Positions 1-11,849 of a stretch of 64,000 nt of DNA are shown here, one piece after another (the first letter of the stretch is position 1; each line of letters starts with the position of its first letter). The notes below the pieces were generated by a model that saw only the letters and a program-made list of their open reading frames with translations, was not told the DNA's origin and did not search any database. Source of the DNA: Nymphaea colorata (lineage: Eukaryota > Streptophyta > Magnoliopsida > Nymphaeales > Nymphaeaceae); NCBI RefSeq assembly GCF_008831285.2, contig NC_045143.1, forward strand, positions 14,843,151 to 14,907,150, given 5' to 3'. A program made the translations under genes and the position numbers.

Positions 1-1039
1 TCATGAACACTATCTATGTAACATGATCACAAGGTTTAGGCTCTTAGGGGTTGTCGGGTATGAGGAACACTTTGTAAGTGTTTCATGAATTTGTTTCAAT
101 TAAAAATTAAGGATATTTATAAAACACTTGAGCACTCACAGACTATTTGGTGCATATTGATGGAACATTTGAATGCCCAAAGGGTCTTTTGAATGCCAAA
201 CATCCCATTGTAGGATTGTCTATGCTGTCTGGTTTCCTCTTCCACACAGCCAAGGGTAGGATATTGTGACAGGCAGTCGAGACGCTTGCAGGCCGGCAAC
301 AACCGGTGATGGACATGAGAGGCGGTGCCCTGTAGGGGCGAGTTAACCTTTTTCTCCTTATTCGATGAATCTAGTGTTTTTTGGGTTTATTTCTTGTTAA
401 TTTTTTCCTTAGTCTTGTTAGTTTTATTGTTGGTGTTGAGTCTTGTTAGTTTTAAACTGTTTTTCATCAACTTAAATGTAAAAGCTTTTAGAAGACTTTC
501 AGATCTAAAGAGAACATGAAACTTGAGTGGGAATTTGCAACCTTCAGGCAAGGTTTAGGGGGTAGCCTCAGCTTCTACCACTATTTCTATTTTTGGTGAA
601 AAGAATAGGAACGTACTTACTCAAAACGTCACCAAATAATTATATGCAGCAAAATTATGTGATTTTAGTGTAGCAACATTTACAAATGTCTTTTTTTGGA
701 GAAACTAAGTGCACAAATACAATTTTACATGTTTGCAAGCATGAGAATGGACTGAACATTCTTGGTTTTCAGGGCACGGATAAGAATTATAAGCCGAAAA
801 AGCTTGCCAATGTATTAAATTTGAAGTTCTTACAAATCCAATCATTTTACACACCAAAGAGCTGGATTTTATGTTGAATTATACGGCTTCAAAACAAGCA
901 TGAGGACTGAGTTTAATGCGGATTGTGTACAAACAGAAACCTGCAGCGTCTATTATGCCAAATAACATAATTTTATACAGACATACATTCCATATTCATC
1001 ATTAAGCATTTACAGCAAAGACATTATTCCACCTGCTAC
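1..1039. other. intergenic, no gene seen
   Basis: AT-rich sequence downstream of the HAD gene. Only short ORFs of low-complexity composition are present (for example a Leu/Phe/Val-rich one at 325-519). No recognisable domain, RNA gene or element end was found. Confidence 0.5.
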
Positions 1040-1170
1040 AGATCGGCCGTATGCCGAACCCTCTTTATTTATATACGTTTTCTGTACACAAGGTAAGATC
1101 GCAGCCTAATTAGGATGTCTAGCTAGTTTGATCGGTCCAGTCCTTGTGGCGGTCATCCCCTTTGAAACAG
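1040..1170 (-). other. probable 3' UTR of the HAD hydrolase gene
   Basis: Immediately downstream of the stop codon on the minus strand. An AATAAA on the minus strand (plus-strand positions 1064-1069) lies about 100 nt past the stop and is a plausible polyadenylation signal. The transcript end is inferred, not seen. Confidence 0.45.
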
Positions 1171-4100
1171 TTACGCACGAACCAGGGTGGTCGTGGAAAC
1201 GGAGCTCTCACTTGGTTTGCAGCTGATGCTTTGATAGTCAGATGCAACAACAGCTTCAGTATTGTCGTTGACTTCTGTATCGGCCAACCACCTCTGGGGA
1301 ATCACAGCATGGAGGTCATGGATGCTATCGATAGCATAATCTGCTTCCTTGCTCTTTGTAGACTTGCCGACCTGCAAGGCAACCAGATCGCGAGACATTT
1401 TAATGGCTGAAAACTGGAAAACAACCACATATTCGTGGGCATATGAACCTCATGTGTGTTTCAACCACTCCTTAATTTTACTTAGGGCCAATTGCAAGCA
1501 TCCAACCGCTCTCAAGGGCATAGCATAGCGAATTGGATAAATGACTTCACTAATTACAATCTAGCTATATTAAACTTAGCAGCGTGGTGCCCAGCAGGCA
1601 TCGGTAAGAAAGAGTAAAATAAATGAAAAATTAACAAGAAAATATAAAAATAACTTGATAAAAATGATGTTTTGGCAATGATAGAAATGAAGATAAATAA
1701 TTTAACTTAAGTTTTAAATTCTGAAGAAAAATTCTAAAAATTAGGAAAAAGTAAAACAAATGAAAAACTAACTGCAAAATATAAAAGTAACTTGATGGGA
1801 TGATAAAAATGATGTTTTGGTAATGATAGAAATGAAGATGAATAATTTAACTTAAGGTTTAAATTTTCAAGCAAAAATAACGTAAAAATAATGAGAAAAA
1901 AACACGGCAAAAATGCGAGAATTTTATTTCGACGTTTTTTAAACAAACGGTGAAAAAACAGGCTTTTTCGCTTTCATTGTTTTTTAAATTTTTTGTCATG
2001 TCCTTTTTTTTCGAAAAAGACCGATTTTCTGTGGCAATTCTTTAGTTATGTGACCCGGATTTGAACTTTGAGCAAATGAATGAGAAGATTACCAGTACAG
2101 TTTGAAGACCTATAGACTTTCCTGCGGCAACGTTCCGAACGTTGTCATCGAAAAAAAGCTGCAGATGTTGAATCGTATTAGCTGTTTGAAATGGGAAGAA
2201 CGGTAAAAAATCCTATCCAAACGCATGATCTTACTGTTCTTAGCGGGTCTGCTTTAGCTACAGCAATGGCAATCTCCATAGCTTCCTTTGAAGGTTTGAG
2301 AATGACAGGGTACTCGTCCGGACGCTTGCTCTTGGAGATGTTGGGATTAAGCGTCTCAAAACAGATGATACCTTCAAAGCAATCCCCTATATTGAGCCTG
2401 TGGAGAACCTTATGAGCATGGACTCTGTCCGAATTGGTGAAAACCTACAAAGTAGAGTGAATATAAGCTTTAAGTTAAAAAAGGACGATTACATATCCAA
2501 ACCACAGGGTAACCATTGGCCACCAGAAGGCCCTGGTATTTGATCCCGTACAGAGAAGTACATTACATAGACTGAACCAGGAAATTTCAAGTATTTGCTT
2601 GGGATGCTTGCATTCCCGTGCATTTCCTTGGAAATTTGCAAGGTAGCATCTTGTAGAAATTCAAAATGCAGTTCCTATCTTCTATTTTGACAAACCACAA
2701 AGCTAAGCGTAAAAAATATAGTAGAATTGGCTCGGAGATTTTTTAAAAACTTAAGATATGAACCAAATTGCATCATTTGTTTCCATTCAGATGCGGTGCT
2801 TCAATGGGTTTGACACAGTGGGGAGCAGACACACCTTGCAGAGGTCAGATTTAATCCGAGGTCACATAGTTGCCCTAGGCATGCACAGAGAACCATATAT
2901 AACCATGTCTCGGCAGTAATGGTCAGTAAATTCACCAGCGTCAAGTGGATTTAAAGCTGATGAGTCACATTTGCCTTTGACATGTCCAAGAAAGATAAGC
3001 ACGCCTGCGCCAATTAAGCTTCTCAGTGTTGTTTGCAGCAAGCAGAAATGCAGGGGTTTTGATGCGATTCCATGGGAACTCTTGCGGTTACGCGACAAAT
3101 AATTGAACCCTAACGTGCCATTTAAACGGAGCACAAATGTGGGAGAACGCGTTTTGAAGGTGGGACTCAATATTTGCTACGATGTGATAAAACAGGAGGA
3201 ACAGATCATTCCGCCCTTCCCCAAATGGCAGTGTTTGATTTTTCTGTCTTCGGGAAGGAACTTTCTCTGTCCATCGAGTTAGGGCTTTGCTACAGTCCAA
3301 TTAAGCGAAAACACACCCATCAACCGTAACGCACACCCATCCCGCTGCTTCTGCTGTGAGCTCGGAGCTGCCCGTCCCTGGCTGCCCGCCATCAGTCCGC
3401 CAGCTACTTCCCATCCCTGGTGAGAATCTCTTCTTCTTGTTATTGTCCCCTCAATTCTTCTTTCTGCTTTCGGTTTTTTCCTCATTTCCTCTTCTTCTTC
3501 TTCTTCTTCTTCTTCTTCTGTTACGTTTCCCCTGATTCTTCATTTTACGTTTTTTTTTTCTAATTTTTTTTTCTTCTTCTTTCTGCAGAGATCCTCCCAG
3601 TTTCCTCACTACTTCCTCTACTAGTACTCCACCTCACCTCTAGTTCTTCTCCACAGTTTCCTCCGTCAGTAAGATTTACTTCTCCTTTGTGTCTTTTTCT
3701 AATTTATTTTCTGCTTTTTTTTCTTCATTTCTTCTTCCTCTTCATTACCTTCCTATCTGTTATTTTCATCTTTATTTCTTTTTCTCTTTGTTGCTGCATA
3801 GATCCTACTGTTTCCCCTAATTTCTACACTTTCGCTATCTATTATTCTGTTCTCCATTTCTTTTTCTCCTTGTTGCTCCATAAGTCCTCCCCTTCATTAG
3901 TCCTTTTCTCCTGGTTTCTTCTTTGTTTGCTGTTTCACTATTGCTTCCCTCATTTCTAGCCCGAGTATCGTTCATATAATGGGGGAAGCAAGACAAGAGG
4001 CCGAAGCCCCCTTACCCCCTGCCTCGAGGGGTTCAGATCCTGTTTTGGGATCTGGTAACTGCGGCGCCACCACCTCAGTCCAGAGAAATGGCATCCACAG

Positions 4101-7100
4101 GAATAGCCAACGACGTGCCGTCAACAGACCAATCGACTCGACTATGCTACTTCCCTTAAGGTGGGTATCGTTCATATACCGAAAGAATAAAAGTCTCACG
4201 AAAAAATATCCTGATTCTATACTCTCTCTCTCCCCCTCTCTTCACACAAATCAGTTTTCAGTAGATAGTCAAATCTGCTTTTGACCACCGTTTGATTTGA
4301 TTTCTACATAGGTCGGAACCGGAGGTTGATTAATGTGGTTTTGATTTTGTAAATATGAACAGATAGAATATTTTCGCCTGAAATCCTGTTAAAGGTAACA
4401 TGCTAAATTACACCATGCAAGTATATTCACGAATTGATGGCGCTCACAAGACGAACAGAACACATTTTGATTCCTGGAAGAAACTTGCTTTGCTCCGACT
4501 TCTTATGACCAATAACAAAATAACATCAGTTTTTTTTTTTTTTTTGCACCAAATGTATGTATGTGTATTCAAATGCACCAACCAGATCTTTCACCTTGCT
4601 CTTACTGTTTTTCACAAGTTTATTTGCAGTTTCTTTGATAACTTCACGAAGTCTTAGCTGCCTGTTCTAGGCTTGAACATCTTGATGCTTCAAAACTGCA
4701 GCTAGGCCAACAAGACCGGCTTTATTCGTAGATTGATTGAATCATGAATATGGAGCTCTCATGAGTTCTTGTATCTCTTTTAGTGCAGAGCCGATATTTG
4801 TTAAAGTATGCTTGCATATTTGTTCATTGGTGATAGGTCACATTGGATATGTAATTATGGAATAGCTGTTGGAGACTTAAAGGGTGGATATGCATACCGG
4901 AAGAAGTAGGAAAATGGATAAAATTTAGTAATATTTTTATTCTTCATGAGTCATGACCATAAATAAAATAGAAAGAGAGACAAAATAATGAATGATGTGA
5001 CCAACATAGACTGATATTGGTAATATTGATTTAATTGTCTTTTCTTATGAAGGTGGACCATTTTTTTTGTTCTAATAATTTGAATCATACTCACCAACCT
5101 CTAATTTTTCCAATTAACTATGGCTACGTAGAGATTCAAATTTAAGTGAACCTTGTCACTGGATTTGACAAACCTTTTCCCTTTTCGTCCAAGCCATTGG
5201 GTGTGCCACTGAATGGCTTCATCTAACAACTCTCCCATAGAAATCAAAACTATGTAGCTAAAAAGTTGAAGAAAATCAAGTTCGTAAATGAGGAGACTAC
5301 TTTTTTACTTTATTGCACACATTTGATCATGTGTGAGAATGGTGCAGTTAAATTATTCTGCTTCTTAGGTAGGCAACCACGAGATACATGACTGCTTTGA
5401 GCCAATTGCAAGGACAACCTTCTCTAGACCTGAGTGTTTTACCTTTTATGAGAATTAAGTGGTTCGTTATTCTGATTTCAAGTCTTTAAAAAGGATTCTT
5501 AATTTTAAAGAATATTCAAAATTCTGGGTCTTGTATATGTAACATATAGGTCTTGTCTTTATCCCGCAGGTATGGAGCTGCATATGAAAATTTTGTCTTT
5601 TAATAGGTAAAATCGTGGAATTTCTACTTTTGTGTAGTAGAACTAGACCTATTCAATGTGATTATCCCTAAACAGCTTCCTAATCATGCTGTACGTGCTT
5701 TTATTTTCTTGTATTGTACGCAAAAGGTGCAGCATTATGGGATATATATATATATATATATATTGATTGGCAGAAACCAAACACTCAAGTCAGGGATAAA
5801 ACCGGACTCTTTGATGTTTTTGTTCAAAAACTATTTTAAATACAATATAAACATCTTAATATATTTATATATACTATTTTGATATAAAACATGCTTGATT
5901 CAAGTTGTTTTAATGAAAAATATTGATTTTTTTTATTATAGTGCCATAGGAGCCGTTCATTCGTTCGTATCATCAACACACCACTAAAGTCCAACAAATG
6001 ATAACCAGTTTGGTTGTTCGATAGATTGCGTGATAGAGCAATCTTGCAATCTTCTAGTCAAATGTAATTGATGTTTGGGGGACACTTTAAAGAAGCTATT
6101 GAAATCAATGATTGAAAAAATTCGGGCATGTTTTCAGTGCAGACAAAAATCGTAGGTGGGGAATGGTAAGGATTGACACATGACAGGTCGAACGAACACC
6201 TCTACGTTGACAGGACATGATTTATAGGTGACAGGTTGGATATCTAGATATTCATGCGCATGGATGAAACGCTTATACGCGTGAAAAGATATCCTGCAAA
6301 CTGATGCATGTGACAGGTTGGACATAAATCATAAATGCATGTTTGTAATGTTAGGTAAAGAGGCATGTATGTATGTCACAAGCCTTGCATGATTTCTATA
6401 TGTGAAATATGTAGACATGTGAGCAATGAGAAGATGGTTATTAACATTGTGTGTGTGTGTGTGAGCAGTATTTTGTTTTGTTGTAGTCTGCGTCGATGAA
6501 GAGAGTTCTTCATATCCACCCAAATTTGAACAGAAATTTTCATCCAAGGACACCTTTGTATAATAATCCTAGACATCGCTCCCGCCTGCCAGTGATTTTT
6601 TATCTGTCGTGGATCACCAGTGATTTTTTATCTGTCGTGGATCAAACAGAACAACTAACATGCAGAAGGCGTTCTAGACTAAAAGCTCCAAGGAAAAGGT
6701 GGGCCCAAAATATAACTAAAGCTCAAACCAGAATAACTTGTGCAGAGAAAACAGAGTCTCGATCTCCCAAATACTTCAAAATGACAAAGTTGTTCAACAT
6801 GCTTCAGCACTTAAACCATAAACAACTGTCATTAATAATAATATGCTTACATGAACATAAGAAGAGTCTAAGAAAGACTCACATCACCAGCTCAACTTTG
6901 CTCACCAAGTGAGCAGCACCCACATCACCCAAGCACATGACTCTTACTCGTCACACTCACACCAGCCAACGAAGTGAGCACACGAACATCACTCACTTGC
7001 TCAAAGCACAAGCTCAGGACTACTCAACACTTTATTTTCAACCACAACAAGGTGGTTAGGGCCCCTATTTATAGGCACCAACAAGTCGATGGTGAAAAAT

Positions 7101-10100
7101 TCCACAAGATTCCTAATATTTTTTATTTTAGTTTTAATCATTACTCTTTTAAGCATCGATATACCGAAGGAGGCTCATAGTCCCTTGAGTCCTCACGACT
7201 CTTCCAAGAGAGTCAATAATGACTCTATACCATCTCCCCCACATTACCGACTCTTTGCATATAGTACTTTGCAGTCTTCTAAACTTGTTACTACATCAGC
7301 AAGCCTTTTATGAATTTGTTGATGATGTGGCCTCTTATTATAATGTGCAACAACTTTTTCTTCCTTAGCAGACTTAGCCTTCTCCACAATGGTGCAGTCA
7401 TCATCAACATGCTTTGGATTTGGCTTTCGATCTCTTGTAGATCTTCTTGGTGTTTCTTTTGGCTCTTCAAAATTATGATGGTCTTTCATCTTCTATACTT
7501 TGTTGTCGACTGGGATTAACTTTTGTTTTCTGTGGATCTTCTCATTCTCCTTGCCTTGGGTTGTGCTTAGGTGTTTAAACACAATCTTGTTCAATTGGTT
7601 CTAAATGCAAGGTTTCAGGCTCTTCATGATTTTCTACCTCAAACCATATTACATCTCCCTTCAGAATTGGATAGTCTTGAAGTGGCTTCTTTTTTTCTAA
7701 CCACCAAGATGATGCTTTATCGAAGACGACATCGCGAGAAACATGAACTTGTCATGTGCTTGTTATGTGCTAGAATTAGCACCTCCAATTCTTTCGATAT
7801 GGATCATAGTTGACAAAGACGCACCTTTGTGTCTTCTTGTCGAATTTAGTCATGTATTGTTCAGATAAAAATGCACATATACAATCAAATATTCTAAAAT
7901 GACTCGTTGATGGTTTCTTTTTATGGAGCATTTCAACTGAAAACGTAAAATTACATTTTGGCAATAGTAGTCAACTAGTTACGTGTATAACAATATTGAC
8001 ACACTCGACCCAAAATTTTGGTGGCATGTTCTTTGCATACATTATGTTTTGGCATGCTTCTATTATGTGGCAATTTTTCTATTATGTGGCAATTCTTCTA
8101 CTGTGTCACTCCATTTTGTTAAGATGTATAGGTACATGTAAATTGTTTCTGAATACCATATTATCTTTGTGTATGCCATAAACATCTTAGATGTACATTT
8201 GCCACCATTATTTGTTCGTAGACACCAAATCTTATACCCAAGTTCTTTTCTGATCATCTGATGAAACTCCTTAAACTTATCAAGTGCTTTTAATTTTTCT
8301 TTCATAAAATAGACCCATGTATATCTCGAAAAATCATCAACAAAGATAACATACCACTTGCTTTCAACTGATGGCTTTGGCACCTTCCTGAATACATCTA
8401 CATCTGAATGCACAATCTCGAATGGTGCTTTAGCTCTATACTTCAACTCCTTAAACAGTTTTTTGTGCGTCTTTCCATATTGATATCCTAAGCATACTTT
8501 ATCTAGTCGCATCTCTAACTTTGATAGGCCAATCAAATGCCTTTTATTAGACATATCTCAGAGTATCTGATATCCAACATGAGTGAGTGTCTCATGCCAA
8601 ATATCTAAAGTGTCATGCTTCTTTGCTTTGTCAATATATGTTGTTTATGCTGACAAAACATATACTGATTGAACTTTTCTTCCATCAAATATGAAAGTGC
8701 CTTGAACATCTATATCTTAGTTAACTTTCACATCTTTTGAGTCAAACAAAACATTAAACTTTCACATCTTTTGAGTCAAACAAAACATGATGGCCTGCAG
8801 AGACTCTTACTCGGCACTCTCACACCAAGCACAAGTGCATCACTCACTTCCTCAAGGCACAAGCTCAAGACACTCAACACCAACCACAACAAGGGGGTCG
8901 GCACCCTCATTTATAGGCACCAACAAGTTGGTGGCGGAAAATTCCACCAGCTTATTAATACTTTTTATTTTAGTTTTACTCACTTCTTTTTTAAGCACCA
9001 ACATGCCAATGGAGGCTCATTGCTTCTTGAGTCTTCTTGACTCTTCTAAGATATTCGGTGATGACTCTCCAACAGAAACTCCGTTCTTTATTTTCTACAC
9101 TCAAATGCAGGGACGTGGTTGGTATTAATTAACCGGGATAGGAGCATGTCTCTAGGCAACAAGATGCCTGTTATGTTCCACACTTAAACACAGGGCTCAT
9201 CCCTGCCGTAAAATTGGAGGCACAACCGGCCGGGCCAATCAGAGAGTGTTGTTTTGTGCAAAGATGGGATAGCTTGAGTGGAATCATAATCATCTTGCAC
9301 TAACTGGTGATGCCTTTCGGAAGGCGACCCGGATGCGCCTAGCCATAAGGGGAAAGCAGGATTCAAGTAAGCCTTCAGTTAACATTTCCAAGGAAGTGCG
9401 TGCACCAAAAAAACGCTTTGTTGATTATAACGCACCTTTTCCCAAATAAAACTGAACAAAACAAACTCGCTCATGCCATTCTAGTTGAAGGGAAATGCCA
9501 TACCAGCTTCCTCTTTTTAATTCTCTTCAAAACGTCTCTCAATTCAGCATCCGGTTTGATGAGATCATACGGAAGCCTTCCGTGCACGAAACTGGTAAAA
9601 GATATCATAGGAAGGAAAAGGCAACATCAGTAGCATATGCAGAAAACATAGAGAGAGAAGAGTTGATTTTTCGGTAAACTAACGTTCTCAAAGGCTCTAC
9701 CGAACAAAGTTTCGGGCCTTCTTTTTCCCAAAATTTTGCCTAGTCCCGGAAAGAGGAAAGTTTGGGACAACAAGAAAATATGGAATAAATCACGAAGAAA
9801 GTGGTTTCCGTTTTGCACCATTAATGCATCAGTTTTTCTGTAAAAGGTGCATATTTATCGTGATTAAATAATTACTGAAGTTTACAATTATAATCTAATT
9901 TAAGCAAATATTTGTATCCTTATTATTGAAAAATTTTTAGTCGACACATATTCTTGGGTCCTGCTTTGCAGAACAAGCTAGGTAAATGAATTTGGGTACT
10001 TCAACTTAAGTCAACCTAATTCACAAGCATTTGAACGCATAAGCTACAAAAAAACGAGTTAATTTCCCGGAACACGACTTCTGTCTTCAAAATTGCTCGT

Positions 10101-11849
10101 CTGGCAGACTCAGATTGAGCCAGAGACTCAGATTGAGCCGGTGCAGTTCCGTTCCGTTACGATTAATGTCACCGTGTTAAGTGTCGTTCTCTCTTTTTAA
10201 TTGTTTTCCCATTTTAAGATTATTTTTGCACTCTTATTTTTTTAGTACTAAACGCAGATCCTGAACGACTCGATTCAGTTTTCAGTTTTAATAACACTGG
10301 TTTCAAATTCAATTACCTGTCTTCAAAGGAAACAAGCCTCTTTTGTAACCACACTACCGTAAATTCTGTTTACTTTTGGGTCAAGGTAGTATGATATTTG
10401 CAACTTTGAAAGGGCAGTTAAGCGGAATACACAAAAAAGAGGAAGACTATAACTGGAAAAGGTACAAGAACAGAACCTATCGCGTAATATAGCTAGTAAG
10501 AAAGGAAGGGCGACCATGAAAGAAACACATTATCATATAAAAATAGTACTGCCTAGGAAAATTCTTGAGGCTTGTAGCAAAAAGATGTTGTGAAACCTTG
10601 ATTTTTTTAATCAACTTTTGAAACCTAATTTTTGTGTTTGATGACAAGATGAAAATGACATTTTCTATGAAAAATTTGGGGGCCCAAGTTTTCAAGCTCT
10701 TTTGAAAACGCTATTTTATTAATTTTTTAAAACTAGATTTTAACAAACTCAGTTTCGACCTAACCCAAACACGCTGGATATATTATTTTAAAGGCAAAAC
10801 TATGATTGATCATCAAACATCCTAAGGGTGTTACCAAGCAAGTAGGTGACATTTTTCTTTATTATCTCATTAGATGATTTCATTGTACCAGTCTTATCGG
10901 TATCAGTTTTAGAGTCGTATCAATTTGCATATCAGCTATTCAAGGACCAGAACAAAGGGAGATACACGTTGCACCATGATTTTGACTCTCATATCTGGGC
11001 CTATTTCCTGCCACTTTTCATTTTTCAGAAATGAACTAAAACTTTTAAAATATGTAGTAAAGAGAAAAGCATGCTCCAATTTTTAACTTCACAATACTGG
11101 CGTGGGAACAAGCTTTGGAAAAAGAACACACAGCGGTGCATAGATTAAAATTAACCAAAAAAAATAGATTACCTGTGATACTCGTCGGCGTCAATATCAT
11201 AGCCTAGCGCCTGAGCAAGTGAAACGAATGGGAAAGAAAAGTTAACAGCAAATTAGAAACCAAATAATCTGGTCAGAAAAAAAAAATGAAATGGTTTTCT
11301 AAATGTCACTGGACATTCTCAGCAACACAAAATTATTGTTTCAATCATACGAACGCTTTTAACCGAATTGAAGCCAAAATTGAAAGAAAAAAAAGGCTTA
11401 CTCTGAGGCCTGCAAGAGAGCTGCCATACGTCCTAAACAGATCCACGCGGAGTTTGGACGCGTCCTCGACGGTTAATCCAAATCTCTGCATGAGAAACTC
11501 TGTGGAAATTAAATTGCCACGAGAAGGAAGGTTAGTGGATGAACCGTGAAGCAGTAGAAATGTCAAAATGTAACGTCGATTATCTTCTTAATTGACATCA
11601 AGGATCAGTTTTTTATTTTCACCATTAATGTTCGTCCTGCAAAACTCTGCCATGCCCGTGCTACGGGAGTACAAAGTATCATCCAAATCTAGCAAAAACA
11701 GAAAACCAGAAGAAAGAGGAATTTGAAAATCCAGTAGAACTTTCGATAAATTCGAAAGAGGAACAATGAGTACCAGGAACGAGAAAACTACCGAAAAGGA
11801 GGCAATCGAGGAAAGAATCGGAGCCATTCTTCGAGTCGCAGCCCTCCAT
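1171..11849 (-). CDS. HAD-superfamily hydrolase, plant pyrimidine 5'-nucleotidase / TFIIS-disruption-suppressor-like; 8 exons
   Basis: Exons in order of translation are 11792-11849, 11623-11688, 11402-11499, 11173-11210, 9504-9591, 2235-2444, 2093-2158 and 1171-1371. They total 825 nt (274 codons plus TAA at 1171-1173). Every intron reads GT..AG on the minus strand and all phases fit; codons 20, 42 and 87 are split by introns. The start is the ATG at 11847-11849, 19 codons before the first HAD motif. Visible motifs are DLDDTLY at residues 20-26 (motif I, nucleophile D20 and D22), FTNSD at 118-122 (motif II), ILKPS with K166 (motif III) and LFFDD at 187-191 (motif IV). The cap region includes FVHGRLPYD. 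The length and motifs match the plant family of soluble Mg-dependent nucleotidase-like phosphatases; the exact substrate is not shown by sequence. The C-terminal tail is Ser/Thr-rich and likely variable. Introns 5 (7059 bp) and 4 (1581 bp) are unusually long; the others are 76-721 bp. No internal stop or frameshift is seen, so the gene is probably functional. Confidence 0.93.
1614..1878. repeat. diverged tandem duplication, about 137-bp unit, in intron 7
   Basis: The segment starting at 1614 (GTAAAATAAATGAAAAA...) recurs at 1751 with scattered substitutions and small indels, ending near TTTAAATT in both copies. It is AT-rich and lies wholly inside the last intron of the HAD hydrolase gene. 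Confidence 0.7.
3490..3519. repeat. (CTT)n microsatellite
   Basis: About ten perfect CTT units inside a longer pyrimidine-rich stretch of intron 5. Confidence 0.85.
3965..4178. repeat. 186-bp GC-rich segment between 14-bp direct repeats
   Basis: GTATCGTTCATATA occurs at 3965-3978 and again at 4165-4178. The enclosed segment is markedly richer in GC than its surroundings and contains a loose match to a Pol III B box (GGTTCAGATCC). A direct repeat of this length would fit a retroposed insertion, but no poly(A) tail or clear A box is seen, so the nature of the insert is open. Confidence 0.4.
5742..5763. repeat. (TA)n microsatellite
   Basis: Perfect alternating TA run in intron 5. Confidence 0.85.
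6589..6644. repeat. 28-bp perfect tandem duplication
   Basis: CCAGTGATTTTTTATCTGTC... starts at 6589 and repeats exactly at 6617. It lies just outside the recognisable part of the copia element in intron 5. Confidence 0.85.
6939..7232 (-). repeat. 3' LTR (recognisable part) of the intron-5 copia element
   Basis: Homologous to 8802-9074 with many substitutions and small indels. Both contain GACTCTTACTCG, a 'TTTATAGGCACCAACAAG' block and a TTTTTATTTTAGTTTTA block. The left limit given is only where homology with the other LTR begins. Confidence 0.65.
7244..8760 (-). pseudogene. copia pol remnant (pre-integrase, integrase, linker, RNase H tail)
   Basis: Read on the minus strand from 8760 down: fragments of the protease end, a GAG_pre-integrase piece (SNKRHLIGLSKLEM), and an integrase core at 8554-8063 with HSDV and VDDFSRYTWVYF. 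The second catalytic Asp region reads RTNNGG, so Asp is Asn. The next part (7964-7776) resembles the copia post-integrase 'KFDKK..RCVFVNYD' segment, and 7489-7244 has the RRSTRDRKPN linker. A poorly preserved RNase H tail directly precedes the purine tract, so the reverse transcriptase and most of RNase H are deleted. Multiple frameshifts and stops are present. Confidence 0.75.
8724..8788. repeat. about 32-bp tandem duplication at the internal junction of the copia remnant
   Basis: AACTTTCACATCTTTTGAGT and the bases after it occur twice in a row (from about 8725 and 8757), just before the second LTR. The first copy belongs to the protease-integrase remnant, and no primer-binding site separates it from the LTR. 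This marks the deletion junction. Confidence 0.75.
8802..9074 (-). repeat. 5' LTR of the intron-5 copia element
   Basis: On the minus strand it begins TGTTGGAGAGTC at 9074. It pairs with 6939-7232. Its inner end has no recognisable tRNA-Met primer site, because the adjacent gag region is deleted. Confidence 0.65.
9592..11172. other. intron 4 of the HAD gene
   Basis: 1581 bp starting GTAATC and ending ACCAG on the minus strand. It is AT-rich, and no element termini, RNA gene or extra exon were recognised. Confidence 0.6.

Larger units (their letters stand above)
2445..6585. other. proximal half of intron 5, no coding sequence
   Basis: The part of the 7-kb intron nearest exon 6. It holds a CT-rich stretch around 3300-3960 with a (CTT)n run near 3490-3519, a GC-rich 186-bp patch between two 14-bp direct repeats (3965-3978 and 4165-4178), and a (TA)n tract at 5742-5763. 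ORFs here of 60-101 codons show no family resemblance. Confidence 0.6.
6939..9074 (-). mobile_element. degenerate, internally deleted Ty1/copia element inside intron 5
   Basis: Two related direct repeats (6939-7232 and 8802-9074) flank about 1.5 kb with minus-strand copia coding remnants, so the element lies in the same orientation as the host gene. The right edge begins TGTTGGAG on the minus strand. A purine tract adjoins the left repeat (plus-strand 7233-7243, TCTCCCCCACA). The outer end of the left LTR is not resolved and may lie further left, near 6650. No target duplication was found. Most of gag and the reverse transcriptase are missing. Confidence 0.75.

Noticed and set aside
3979-4284. 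101-codon ORF in the GC-rich insert
   Set aside because: Lies within intron 5 of a minus-strand gene, no domain; the GC-rich insert explains the open frame.
6496-6912. 138-codon plus-strand ORF
   Set aside because: Antisense to the intronic copia region, crosses a 28-bp tandem duplication and has no recognisable domain.
9100-9380. Possible structural RNA gene in a less AT-rich stretch
   Set aside because: No tRNA arm or rRNA/snRNA core motif could be recognised.
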